From NCBI GenBank assembly GCA_905250125.1, contig CAJNOL010000552.1, positions 60,243 to 124,242 on the forward strand: a stretch of DNA of 64,000 nt, written 5' to 3'. Made by a program: the position numbers and the translations under genes. How positions within the stretch are numbered: position 1 is the first letter of the stretch; every line of letters starts with the position of its first letter. A model generated the notes under the pieces. It saw only the letters and a list, made by a program, of their open reading frames with translations, was not told the DNA's origin and did no database searches. The stretch is from Rotaria sordida. Its lineage: Eukaryota; Rotifera; Eurotatoria; Philodinida; Philodinidae. Positions 35,786 to 48,214 of the stretch are shown piece by piece.

Positions 35786-38311
35786 TCTCGCATATATTGC
35801 TTCAATCTTGCTCATGGCAACTCCACTGGATTGAACAAACAATGTTTAACGGGCAAGCTATAAATACTTATTTCAAGATTAAAAGAAGATATAAGATTAA
35901 CAACTAACTGTAAAATATCAAAATTGTATTGTTTTGCTGCCTCATCGATTTCATATAGTTTTTCGGGTAGATTTTTCAAAGCAACCTCAAGTAATTCAGC
36001 TTTGACAGTTTTTGTAGGAACAATTATATTATGACCATTGAGCCATTGTATAATGGTTTCTTTGCGTCATGATTTTTTTGGCGGCATTGTGCCATCTGTA
36101 AGTCGATTATGCCATGTGGCATTATCGATGACCAAAACAATTTGTCCATGTTCCCCTAAGCTTGAATATAACAATAGAAATAACAAGAAACAGATATTAC
36201 CAAGTTCTTTTCGAAGAACTGAAGCAGTAGGATCAATCCACTCCAAAAAATGGCGTCAATTCATATGGTGATCTTCCTTACATTAAAATATATCATTGGA
36301 CGATGCATGAAAATCTGAGGTGTCCATCAATGCAGAAATAGCGAGCCGTTGCCCTGTAAAGGAAAAAAGTCATAGGTCATTTTAACGAGAGGAGAAATCA
36401 TACCTTTGGCACTATTCTGTCGTGGATGACCGATACCTGTATCTCTATCGCTCCACACGAAAGTTTTATCTTCGTTCTGATTATACCATGTTTCATCTTG
36501 CCAAAGATAACCGTCTCATTGTTTCTCGATCCATCGATCTTTGCAAAATAACGTGCACGAGCTGCCATGTAGAAGGAAGAATCGAGAGGCACAACAACTT
36601 TTGACGTTCTTTTATATGCAAACCTAATTTATTCATCCAACGCCACAGTGATGACGCCGAACGAATTTGAAAATCAGGATCATTACTCAAAATTCAAGTA
36701 AGAATTTTGTCTGTGGTTGGGTGTATTCGTTTAGCTAACATCAGATGAACATGGAACCTATAAAAAGTCCACATATGTTGAAAAGTCTGTTCTCGTAAAG
36801 TACTCACCTAACATTTTCTTTTTCAGCTTCCATCAAAATGATAGATGAACGACCAACATGACTATGTTTTTGTGATGGTCTAGCAACAAGTTTGAATATT
36901 GTCGTGGTACTATCCGATGCAGCAGAAGTTGATGATGATGATGATCTTGATCTGGCACGTGAATTTTGAACCCGACAAGTAGCTCAAATCGTCGTATCTT
37001 CTTTGTCTTGCTTTTCTTGATCCCGTTTCTTCTGTAATTCAATCAATTCGTTTTCTTTCTCCAGCAGCTCCCTTTCCTGCTCTCTTATTTTTCACTTTAA
37101 TCTTTCAACTGATTTCATTAAAATACTAAGAATAGATTTAATACGATCATTCATGTTATTCAGTGGAATTAAACAACCACTCTTTTCACGTTCTATAAAT
37201 TTGATCGCATTAAATATTATTTGCTTCGTGTTCTGTGAGAAATCATGAACTGTTGGCATCTTATCGACTAGTGAACTTCGTCTGAAATGTCTAATGCAGA
37301 ACATCTCTTTTGTTTTCGTCGAATTACGCAATAGAAATTGTTATACTTTTTTCTCCTTTTCTTTGTTATTTCGATTCCGATTTAAAAAAAACAAAAAATG
37401 TGCTTCTCTCTCTCTCTTATTTCATTCTATACCTTCTCCTTATATGCAGCATAAAAATACCATAAAATGAAGGGGAAGAATACCAATAACATGATACGAT
37501 GATAGTATTGAAGAACAGAGAGAACCTGCTTATGTCAGGAGATATCTCTCCGGACATAACAGAAATATCGATTGATACGTCAAACTCAGTGAGAAGGAAA
37601 AAAATTGTCTCTTTCCTGTAATTAACTCGTGTTTTTATCCGTACGTTAAGGACAACTTTTTCTAGATGACACGCTGTCAGTGAAAACTAGACTGAAAAGA
37701 AAATTTTTATGTGATTCTGATATTAAAATCGATGTGCCTCTAGTTTAATCAAACATACTAAAAAGATATTTATCATGCAAGAGTCTATTGTGCCATTATA
37801 CTTTGCGACTAGAATACACGATTGATGATGTAATATAATTAGCACTGCTTTTACATAACAAAGAATAATTTTGTTATAATATGAACACTTTTCATTCTAT
37901 TCAAAATAGTCGAAAATCTAACTATTCATTAATAGACATAGAATTATTGAAACTTGAAAAACTTTCACGAAAGGTTGTTTCAAACATTTTTGACGATCAT
38001 TGTTGAGTGTATGTTTTTTAAATGATACAAAATAAAAATTTCGGATTTATGTAGAGTTACAGATTTTGAATAGGCAAATCTAACGTACCTCTTATAATTG
38101 AAATTCTATACATTTTTCAAAGCACTTTAATGGTTTCTTTGAATTTCACTGACTGCTCATCAGATTTATGAGCTAATTTTATTAATTAGTATATAGAAAG
38201 ATGCAGAATGTCAGCCTCTTTCTAATGGTGAAAACAGCAGACGGATAGCTCTTTCTGTAGAAGAGTTATCCGAAAAACAATCATCCGCCTTTTATTTTGA
38301 AATGGACATTA

Positions 38312-41090
38312 GTTGCCAAGGTCTGTAATGGGGATCTGCATTGTTGTGGTCTATAATGAAGAGAGAGTGTGAAGGTGGGTAGAGTTGTAAAAACTTCGGC
38401 TTAAAACTTACACTCATTATGTTCTTTGAAAATAAATGTTAGTTCCACAAAATCAAGAAAGTTTGATAATTATAATTTGCTCCCATAAAATAACAAATTT
38501 TATCGATGCCATAGCTTTCTGTGCGAATATTCGTTAAAGTTACCGAACTTAGAAGTTCAATTCGCTGTACTGGTAATTATATCATAGATAGAATCAATCT
38601 AGATTTTTTATCACCTCTATTAATATAGAGCCGGTCGGCATACCGATTCGATTGATCTATTCCTACACGATCGGTTCACTTGAGAAAGACCGATTGAAAA
38701 TTGATTAAAGAGTAAAAGATACACTTCCATATGAGTTGATTAGTTGAAGTGCGGAAGTATTTGCAAGAGAGAACCTGGAAAACGAATAGCATATAGTGAG
38801 AGTCAATCAATGCACTAATCTATCAGCAGATCGATCGGTCCTAAATCCACATCGATACTGATTTCATACATTGATTATATTACCATTTTCGTCATACTGC
38901 AGATTGTTTCTATCGTTCAACTCGTAGTTCAATAAAAACAATGAAAATGAACACATAAATGATGCGACAAACGACGACGAGCTCTAGTAGAGATCAACAT
39001 AACTTTCTGCCACATGTGATGTCTTTGTTTCGTTTTTTTTCATAATAACTCAATTACTTTTTGTGAGATACTCGAAAAGAAAGTATATATGCCCACTGCT
39101 AAAATACTATTAATATCTAGTATCAGTTTCTTTTCAACTGTAACTTGATCAAAGGTGTTCTCAAAAATATCGATTTTTAGTCGAAATAAATTCGAAGAAC
39201 TGTAAAAATAAGAAAAGCTTTATTGGCAATATGTCCAAGATTGGAGTTCGTATAAATTGACAATAGATTTCATTTTCGAGTTTATGTGTGTCAAAGTCTA
39301 TGATGTTGTGTCGTTAAAGTATTTGTCATGTTCTAACTGGGAGGGAGTCCAAAAGTCTTGCTCTACATTTCATCACTATTTTTAGTTTGTGTTTCACAAA
39401 AAGAAATTAACTTGATGCAGTCTTTTATCAAAATAATAGCGTTGTTACATTTTTAAGACAAGCTAGCATAAAGCAATAATTATACTTAATCGTGAATAGG
39501 TTTCTGCTCAATGTATTATAAAAATTTTGTGCTTGAAAACATCTAGTTAAAATGTAAACAAGAATGATTCTTTTCTTCTCGAGAGTAATTGCATGTGGAT
39601 GCTGGTTGAATAGTATGTAACCATGTGGCCTTCTAGAATCAATAAAAGCTGACGGCAACGCATTTAATCGTTGCCATCAACAAATTTTGTCTACACAGCG
39701 TGGGTCGAATAAATAAACAGCGTGCAATAATAACATTTGCATTTTTTCACATCACACATAGAAAAGAGTTTTTTTCATTTTACCTGTAGACAATATCTAA
39801 CCCAAAATAAATGCTAAACAAGGACGAAAATTTAATGTTTTTTTTTGTTTCGACAAAATAATAGTAGTCGAAAGCAAATATCTTACTTCTATTTTTCATG
39901 TTTGTAAAGCACAATCATGTTCACAAAATTTGTTTGATAATCATCGCGTTACTTCGAAGAGATATAAAAACCAAATATGTTTCTTTTCCAACATTATTTG
40001 ATTAAGGAGTGCACATAATTCTACTCGTACAATTGGAAAGAATTTCAAGGTAGGAATGTATACACGTAACCCTCATCCTATGAATTCATTGACTTTTTTC
40101 TGAAAGATAGAAAGATGTCACTACACTTAAAAAAAGGAATAGTAGTGTCAAGATCGTCGTACACTCTAAAACAATTTATGTTCGTTACTGAATCTTAAAA
40201 TTTTCGTACTTAGCTGCAGAACTCTCATAGGTTTTGAAAAATGACAATCGTTTCGTGCTTTTCATGTCAAACGCTTTTCGGTTCCGAGGAATTTGACGAG
40301 TTTAGTATCGTTTATAGTAATGCATTTATAGGTTTAGAAAAATAATAACGAGTTGCGTACCTTTCATACGAAACCATCACGTCATCCTAGGATAAAAAAA
40401 GTAATATATCTTCCTTACGAAATATCGAATGGATTGGTAAAGCAAGGGATGATTTTGTGTGATTTGTACAGAACCTCTGAAAGTTCTGCCCAATACAAAA
40501 GGGTGCCGTATTTTTTCAAGGAATCTACAGCATCTAGTTGATACAGTGAAAGAATCCTTAATGACTTTACGAAAATCCTTCATATTTCCGTAGAATGTAA
40601 GAGGATATTGTATTTTTGTTGCTGAACTATTTCGGTACTTTGAGGAAAGAGAAAGATTTCGTATATTTTATAGAAAACCATTTGTATGAGCAACATATCA
40701 AAATGTTTCATGTAAACCAATTTGCCTAGATGACAGATAAAAATGGTTACTGTCTCGTTAAAGTCACTTGATATTCTATGATTAGAATGATTTTCCGTTT
40801 ATTCATTATTTTTCATCTTACTTTGCTCGCTTCTATAATAAAGAATAAGACCCTTCTCTTGTAGACTAATCTTATGGAGACTGGAAGTCAAGTTGAACGT
40901 ATACGTACTAGGGTGTAGTCATAAAGACCCAGACCGAAGGGTTCATATATAGGGATATACACTTAAGCACACAATGATAAGGGTATAGGTTCAAGAATAT
41001 GTGTAGGGCATACAGATAAGTTATATATATATATACATAAAGACACTGATAAAAGAGTATAGGTGGAAAGATATAGGCATGAGAATATAC
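38312..41090. other. gene desert
   Basis: No gene recognised. Open frames stay under 80 codons without motifs. At about 40930-41090 begins a run of loosely repeated ATAAGGGTATA-like words that continues beyond the inverted repeat that follows. Confidence 0.35.
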
Positions 41091-41091
41091 T

Positions 41092-41648
41092 TAGGGCATA
41101 CCAAAAGTTCTGGCTACGGCATTTAAAGGATATTTTCGAATAAGGGAAGCTATTAAGAAATAAAAAACTAAATATACCATGTTGTAGAGACTTTTGAAAC
41201 GCGTCGAATGGTATATAGTAAACCCTGTTTACATAAAACTTTAAAGGAACTAGGGTCAATTTACTGATAGACGACTACACATCCACACTCAAGCATGATA
41301 AGTTTCTGAATATTGTGGTTCTTGGTGTTAATCGAAAGTATTTGTAAAATATTTTTTCTCACATACGATTTTGTAGAGTTTTTGACGGGCTACAACCTTC
41401 TATATGTAGCATCTCCGGTCATCTTGTCAGTGTGCGTACGGGCGGATGTGAGCGTGGGTGTGCAGTCGTCTATCAGTAAATTGACTCTAGGTCCTTCAAA
41501 GTCCTATGAAAACAAAATTTACTATTTACCATTCGACGCGCTTCAAAAAGTTCTACAACATGGTATATTTGGTTTTTCATTTCTCAATAGATCCTCTTAT
41601 CCGAAAATACCCTTTAAACACTGTGGCCACAACTTTTGGTATGCCATA
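41092..41648. repeat. inverted repeat with 185-bp arms
   Basis: Bases 41092-41276 and 41464-41648 are about 80 percent identical in opposite orientation, around a 187-base spacer. Both arms are open in the same relative frame, giving similar short peptides (containing FDALQKVLQHGIFGF and FDAFQKSLQHGIFSF). Degenerate ATAAGGGTATA-like words flank both sides (40930-41090 and 41655-41900). Probably a fold-back element; the coding look is secondary to duplication. Confidence 0.7.
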
Positions 41649-41924
41649 AGTAGTTATAAGGGTACACATGTAATGGGATGCAACTAAGAGTATACTTAAT
41701 AAGGTATACCTCTGACGATACAGGTGTAATGATATACGCATAACGATACATTTATAATAGTATAGGTCTAAGGATGAAGGCTTACAGATATAGACGCACG
41801 AATATAGTCATAAGAATATAATCATAAGAGATTAAGTATAGAATTAAGGGGCTATGGATAGGTATAAGACACTATACATAGTTATAAAGGATTAAGTATA
41901 AGAATAAGGAATTAAGGGGACTCT

Positions 41925-42645
41925 CCTCCTCCCCTTTCCGAGATTTCTCGAGAACGGCTCGGTGAAAACTTTTGAAACTTTCAAAGTAGATAGATCTTGA
42001 TAAGTAGAATAAAAATTGTCATAGACTCTAAATTCGCAAATGCTTTCTTCAGGGAGATTCTGGGAGGTCAAGGGTCAAAAATGACCTGAAGTTTTTCTCC
42101 CTGCAAACATTCATACTACATTATTTGGGGCTGAAATTTTTTCTGTGGCAACTAGGAACAAATCTGGGTGTCTTTTTTTTCTTTTTGAAAAATATCTTTC
42201 CTGAGGCTTACGAAAAACAAAATAATGAAGGCACTATCAAAAAACCCATGAGAAAAATTTTTTTTTGAAAGGTACTAATTTTGTAAAATCTGCTAGACTT
42301 GATAGGTACAACATTTTCAAGAGAAAAAAAAACATACACTCCGATTTGATCGAAGTACTTATAAAAAAGTTTGAGCTCAATCAGTCGAACCATCTAAGAG
42401 AAAAGGAGGGAAAACTTCAATCTTTCGTTTAAAAAACTGATTTTGAGAAAATCGCAAAGAAAGTTGCACTTTTTAGCTTTTTTAGCATAAAATTGAGATT
42501 TTTTTCGAGTTTCTTATATGCAAATAGATGGTCTGTCCTTCTTGAAATGTACTCATTAGATAGAGGGCATTTAGATCTATATACTAGATGTAAAAAATGA
42601 AAAACGAAAAGACTAGAAATTTTGGATCAGGAAAGGGGGTCCCCT
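41925..42645. mobile_element. possible short inverted-repeat element
   Basis: AGGGGAC with a pyrimidine-rich continuation (41925-41950) is mirrored by GTCCCCT preceded by GAAAGGGG (42631-42645). The 721-base interior has no transposase. I could not find a clear target duplication, so this is tentative. Confidence 0.35.
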
Positions 42646-43956
42646 GAAGCGCATAGCCATAAGGATTGACATATAGAAATAAAGTTATAGAGATAAGTAA
42701 ATAAGGTTAATCTCATTGATGTAAGGGTTGGTATGAGACCGTTCGTATGAAACGTTTTCTTCGATTTGGTAAAAAAGTTTGGTGCAAAACTGAACAAAGG
42801 CTTCGAGTTTGTATCCACACGAACAACCTTTTTAGGTTTTGTAAAAATCCTTTTTCTTTTAGAGTGTAGTTATTCGATCGTCAATATTGTAGATCATCGC
42901 ACACAGAAATTTATATTTTCTTCACAATTTCTTGCAAGACCTGGTCCCGTTTGAAGCTATAAATTCATCTTTGAGTTAGCCGTTCGGAATATTTTTAGGT
43001 GTTGACTCCTTATTGTTTTGTGTTTGTCTTTGATACAAATAAGAAAGTACAAAATCTAATTCCAAACCTTGAGTTGAAATTAGTCGATATAGACAATGAA
43101 AAATCAAATTGACTAAAGTAGTTTCGATCAGTGTTTCACGCAACTTAAGTGAATACAACAGACATCCAATAACTCGAATCAGAACTTGGCTTCCTGTCAC
43201 ATTGCATAACAGGCGATCAACGTTGAAAAATCTAAATTTCCCCTGCATGCGTGTGAAATGAGGAACACTATTGGTACACTTACCACCTTCATTTACAGTA
43301 CACTTCTTTCAAACTCAAGAAACTCTGAACTCCTACTTCATTAGAAACAAAATCATTACAGGATAACCTGGTAAATTTACTCATTTTACACTATTATGAT
43401 GAAAATCAATCCACTCTCCAAACTTACCAGGAATTGATCCGACAATTCTCGTTCTTCTTCTGAATTGTTCATATTTAACTAAAACAACGGCTATTTCTAG
43501 ATTCTATGAGAGTTTATGATGCAAACGAATTAAAAAATAACTCAAAATTTCTATATATTAGAGAAGAGACTTATTTAAACGCTCCATTAGGGTCTACAAG
43601 CGTCTAACACTGTTAACAATGGCATCGGTGTGCTCTAACTCCAACCTCCACCCACACTCACACCCACTCTCACATTCAAATCCACATACATACTCACACC
43701 CTGGTAGATCCTACCGTAACTGGATACAAATTAATAAAAACTGAATTATTTTATAATTCACTTTTTTTGAATTACTTTGTAATTCATTTACATCATCCAG
43801 TATTCTATAGTTACAGCTTGAGTGCCACTTCCTCATTGAAGTTAAAGTTTCATTGGTTTTTCCGCGAAATTAATATTCTCTTGAAATTGCTTCTTACCCG
43901 AAATATCCGGGACAGTTCAAGACAATTCTATGTCTCCTATAGGACATCCTTGTAAT
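42646..43956. other. spacer with a C/A-rich tract
   Basis: No gene seen. At about 43635-43705 the plus strand is C/A-rich with CCACCCACACTCACACCC-like words, the complement in style of the G/T-rich tract in the Helitron. Confidence 0.35.
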
Positions 43957-43964
43957 CAAGGCTG

Positions 43965-44277
43965 CTACTAGTTCACTTTAGACACATAAAAAACAGGAAA
44001 GAAAATATAGTGGTTAAAAAGACAAGCAATAAAAAGAACAGAACGAAAAGAAAAGAATGATAAAATTACAATGACTTCCATAGATGATGGCGGTACGCGA
44101 TGAAAAAAAACAGTAATAGATAGTGTACATATAAAACATGTCACTTCATCTATAGAAGCCATGCATTATTTTATTGTCATTGTCTTTTGTTTTCGTTCTG
44201 TTCTTTTCGTTGGTCGTCTTTTTAAGCAATATATTTTCTTTCCTGTTCTTTCATATGCTTAAAGTGAGCTAATACCC
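43965..44277. mobile_element. fold-back MITE, 313 bp
   Basis: The arms 43965-44095 and 44150-44277 are inverted copies (shared AACAGGAAAGAAAATATA and AAAGAACAGAACGAAAA). The octamer CAAGGCTG occurs immediately outside on both sides (43957-43964 and 44278-44285), consistent with an 8-bp target duplication and thus hAT-like mobilisation. No coding capacity. Confidence 0.65.
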
Positions 44278-44285
44278 CAAGGCTG

Positions 44286-45895
44286 AATGCGATTCACCTG
44301 AAAAATTTTACAGGGCAGTAGAGACCAGTATATCATCAACATAAAAATTTAAAAATATTCTCTTCAGCTTACTTTCTGTTTTTACAAAAAACGAAGATTT
44401 TTACGTATTTCTCAGTGAGTATAAATAGTATGACTCTGAATCAATCAGTTTTTAATCATCGTTCTAGAATATGCCGGTAACGTGAAATTTTGGTTAGACA
44501 AGATAATAATCTAATAGACCAAGTAACCTATAAGTAATGCATTGCAAACCGACGGCTGAGGTACATCATTTTACTGAAGCTTCACACAAAATGTCACTAT
44601 TAGATGAATACTATGTGAGCGACCACTTACTAGATGAAAGATTAGTGTTTGAGTTGTTGATAGGACTACTGTATTCTTGTCTATTTTTCGATTTTTATTT
44701 GAGGTAAAAAGTAGTCCGCTATATTACTGTAGCCCTGAAATAGACTTGAACGACAGTGGAGAAAATCAGTATTTATATAATAGCATACGAAAGGAAATTC
44801 AAAGAAATGCTAACTTTCTTCTTTTTTATTTAATATGTTTTATACAATAAGCATATAAACAAGTTGATATCATTTGTGCATGCCAATTATTCCGAAATGA
44901 GTTTCCACATTTATCATTTTTTTAGATTCAACCTCGAAATTTCTGCTTTTTTTTACCTACACAAAAACTATTTTAATACAAATTCGGTAAGTAATGTTTT
45001 CTTCAAATGTACTTTCAAGATGCTTTACTTGAGCGGAAAAATTGTTTCGCGGAGCTGATTTAGTGAAAAAATGTTTCAGTTTTTTGCCGGTTTCATATAA
45101 TATTTGAACCAACCAGATGCGATCGATTGACAATTTTTCTATTGATACAAATGTCGCATGAAGCCTATCTGCTACAAATTTTTCAGATCAGCCGCCAGTC
45201 GTTCATCAATACCATTCACAGCTAGCTGCTCCTAAGCTTATGTCTGCCTCCTCAATTGATCGTTCTCTTCCATTTACAATCTAGCTGATTCACTTCTGGC
45301 TTCTTATGAAATATTGTTGCATTCACAATAGAAGAATTCTCAATAGGAAACTTTAAAGATCAGACTTCGTTGTGAACTAGTTAGTTATTATAGTTTCAAT
45401 TTTGCGATCTTTCTGGAAAATCAGCGTTCTATTGAAATTTCTCATAAGCGTAATCTCGGTGGAGTTGCCTCGAAAAATACGAGAGATTTTCTACAACTCC
45501 TCCCTAAAGTACATTTTCGGTAAACCTAGACATGCAGCAAACCCAAACCGCTTGAGTTCGATAAGATTGAGCCCGATTTGCAGTTTGGATTCGAATTCAA
45601 TTCGAGTTGGAATTTCCAAAATCAAATTAGAATCGAGCTCGTGCTCCAGAGGTTTACGTCAAATCGAGTTCGATCGAGCTCAATGGCGGACAAAGAGAAA
45701 ACAGTTATTTTTCTATAAAAAACTGTTAGCACCATTCATATGAGATTAGAATGTGAAACACGTTGTAACTATTGTTGCTACTCACAGGAGATTGTTTTAT
45801 TTTATATGTCTTTGAACTCATTTCTCTACTACACGTGGCGCTTTAACTTTACTTTAAAAGCTAAACTTAAAAAATTACCTTAAGCTTAAACCGTT
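44286..45895. other. spacer
   Basis: No gene recognised. 45560-45690 has scattered TCGAGTTCGA-like words resembling the arms of the next element. A 113-codon frame at 45402-45743 overlaps this and shows no motif. Confidence 0.3.
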
Positions 45896-47712
45896 AAAGT
45901 TGAAATAACATACTTCAGGTCAAAAAAGTGAGCTCGAAAGTGCATAAACTCGAAATTTCGAGCTCATTTTTATCAGTCCATATTTTACCAATTAAAGTGA
46001 GTCCATGATTTATAGTTTATAGCAAATAGTAGGTCCTCATTAATTGTAGCCTTAAACTGCGAGAATTATATAACTATAAATTAGATAATTAATTAGTACT
46101 CACTCTAATTAGTGCTCAGATAACTAGGAATACCTATAAGTCCTCAAAGGCTATGCAACAGGAGCACGCATAAGTCCTTAAGGGCTATCCTATAGTGGCG
46201 CCCATATGTCCTGAACGGCTATTCTATGGGGTACCCATAAGTCCCAAGGAGTATCCTAAAGAATTACCATAAGTCTTCAAGAGCTATCCTATGGTGGCAT
46301 CCAGAGATAGAACTGGGCTGAAATTTTTCAGAATGGACCGAACCAGCCGGTCTATCGGCAACCAACGAGCCTATCGGCAATCAACCAGTCTATTGGTAAT
46401 GCATGATATATCGGTAATTTACAGTACTAGAGAAAGAGTAGTTTAGCTGTGGAAAATGCAGTTTTTCGCGTGACAAACTTGATGTGTCAAGCTGTATCAC
46501 ATACTTGATTTAGAGGTGGAACCAGTCTGAATTTTCGACGACTGGTGCTGGTACCAGTCTGAAAAGGTCAGACAGGTCGATCTACTGGCACTGCACCGGA
46601 CCAGATCAGCCGGTAACTGGTGCCGGTTCCATCTCTGGTGGCACCCATACTTCCTCAAGGGCTATTTTATGGTTGGGACATGCATATGTCCACAAGGCCT
46701 ATTCTATAGGGGTACTCATAAGTATGTGTGTGGAAGCTCCGGTTCAGTTGGTTGACTTGGAGCGGATCAGCCAGCTCTCGCTCACATAAGCTGGAGCTGT
46801 CTACCAGGTTTTTGATTGAGCTCTCGCGAACTGTGAAGCTGGAGTTATCACCCACCTAATGCTGACTACATCTTTGACTAAAGAGAAACTCAAGATTTCC
46901 ACAAATTTGCGAACACAATCTCCTCAACGTAATACTAATTCTGAAGTAAAACCACTCCAATACGTGACTCATTTACGTCTAGCTAAGAAAAATAGTCCAT
47001 TCTTACTTCCTAAATGAAAACAGAAGTACATGCATCTTATGTTACCCGTACTCGAGTATTTCGTATCACATCCAGCACCAGTTTGTACATGACGTACGAG
47101 TAACGTTCTTAGCACAGCTTTGCAGGTTACGCCTAAAAGTCCTTGAAAAGCTATGACGACTAACGCTAGACATCTCTTGAACAGTTAACGATACCCGACC
47201 CCCCCCCCCCCCCCAAACAGCTATTGAAGAGCAACCAGAACTATCCCAAAACAGTTCTTTGAAAAATTAATGATATTAAACCTCTATAGCTCTTGAGGAC
47301 TTATAGTTACTTGATAGGATGGGTCTTGACGACCTACGGTACCCTCATAGAATAGGTCTTGAGAACCTACGGACACCCTCGAATAGCCGTCAAAAATTTA
47401 CCCATGGTAACCTTAGGTATTCCTTAGAAAGTTGTGTGTGAGATTTCTATATAACCGTTAAAATGTCAGAAGTACGACCCATACTTGAATAGTAATTAGT
47501 TGAGTAGTAATGAATTAATTATTAACTAATTAGGTAATATGTAATGCTGGTAACCTATGTTCACCTTTGGAAAGATCTGTGTGTGTAAATAATAAAACAT
47601 GGATCTCGAATAAGTGATAAAATGTGGATGCGTAAGTAAACTCGAATTTTCGAGTTTACGTGTCGAGCTCACCTTTTTTTTGACCCATACTTCAAACTTT
47701 AACTTTGAAAAC
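45896..47712. mobile_element. inverted-repeat element enclosing a minisatellite
   Basis: The end arms 45896-45968 and 47633-47712 match inverted (GGTCAAAAAA, GTGAGCTCGA, AACTCGAAA). Between them a degenerate unit of about 35 bases, containing CATAAGTCCTCAAGGGCTAT and GGTGGCACC, is repeated at 46131-46301, 46638-46720 and, in reverse, near 47290-47400. The element has no coding capacity and has itself been invaded by a MITE at 46302-46637. A run of 16 C lies at 47199-47214. Confidence 0.55.
46302..46637. mobile_element. hAT MITE nested in the minisatellite
   Basis: The ends CAGAGATAGAAC and (complement) CAGAGATGGAACC are inverted repeats with a hAT-type CAGRG start. The flanking octamers GTGGCATC (46294-46301) and GTGGCACC (46638-46645) differ at one base. 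Inside, CCAGTCTATCGGCAA-like words repeat near the left end. Because the host minisatellite itself contains GTGGCACC, the duplication evidence is slightly weaker than it looks. Confidence 0.7.
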
Positions 47713-48214
47713 ATTAACGCTGCAATAATATATTTTTGTCAGTTTTTATATACCACTCTTTGTAGCAGCCGATTACAAAGAATATTGCAAAATTCACCAT
47801 TTGTTGTGCTAGATAAATGTTATATCGTATCTAAACTATGATTTCTGATGGAAAGATTCCAAGATGTTACATCGCTCATATTGCAGTCCAAATAAAGAGA
47901 TGTATCAAATTATAGACTTCACATCCTGAAAAATCTGATCCTAATGTTATTAGGCAGAGAATCAGCAATGAGTCCTGATTATTTTTTACAACATTATTTT
48001 GTATTTTACTACAACTCAATTTTTTCACATCTGGGATTCTCTTAGGTATTGAAAAAAACCTTTTATCCTCATTCTATTAAAAATCTTTTTATTAGCACCA
48101 TAGAGTTGATTGCATTCATTGCAAATGTAGAATTTTTTTCAAACGAAGTAAAATAATGAGAAAGATTTCAAGCATTTTCTGAAAGCCCTAAAATTCAATT
48201 TATTATCTGAAAGT
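47713..48214. other. spacer
   Basis: No gene or repeat that I could pair. Confidence 0.3.

Larger units (their letters stand above)
33895..37331 (-). pseudogene. IS630/Tc1-type DDE transposase, decayed and split by a Helitron
   Basis: Pieces in order on the minus strand: 37092-37331 (PTVHDFSQNTKQIIFNAIKF, SGCLIPLNN), 36493-36690 (NDPDFQIRSASSLWRWMNKL), 36398-36592 (PLDSSFYMAARARYFAKID), about 36100-36200 (IMPHGIIDLQM, remnant of the central catalytic block), about 35786-35860 (LPVKHCLFNPVEL, the block before the last catalytic acid), then after the Helitron 33895-34107 (NINFRFSDVRQL, TAYLNHVYNIEEKFKK) and an Asp/Glu-rich tail. It is an IS630/Tc1-like DDE enzyme. Multiple stops and frameshifts mean it is inactive. 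Confidence 0.75.
33381..38309 (-). mobile_element. IS630/Tc1-like DNA transposon with long terminal inverted repeats
   Basis: The left arm (33381-33815) and right arm (37745-38309) are long, nearly identical inverted repeats starting ATGTCCATTTCAAAATAAAA. The right arm keeps about 110 bases (near 38128-38240) that the left has lost. TA flanks each end (33379-33380 and 38310-38311), as expected for Tc1/mariner and IS630 elements. Joined, the flanks read CAACTAGTTG, a palindromic target. Inside is a decayed transposase on the minus strand, broken by a Helitron at 34108-35785. Confidence 0.85.

Noticed and set aside
41313..41687. 124-codon plus-strand ORF considered as a gene
   Set aside because: Its second half is one arm of an inverted repeat with a mirrored copy at 41092-41276; no motif and no splice partners.
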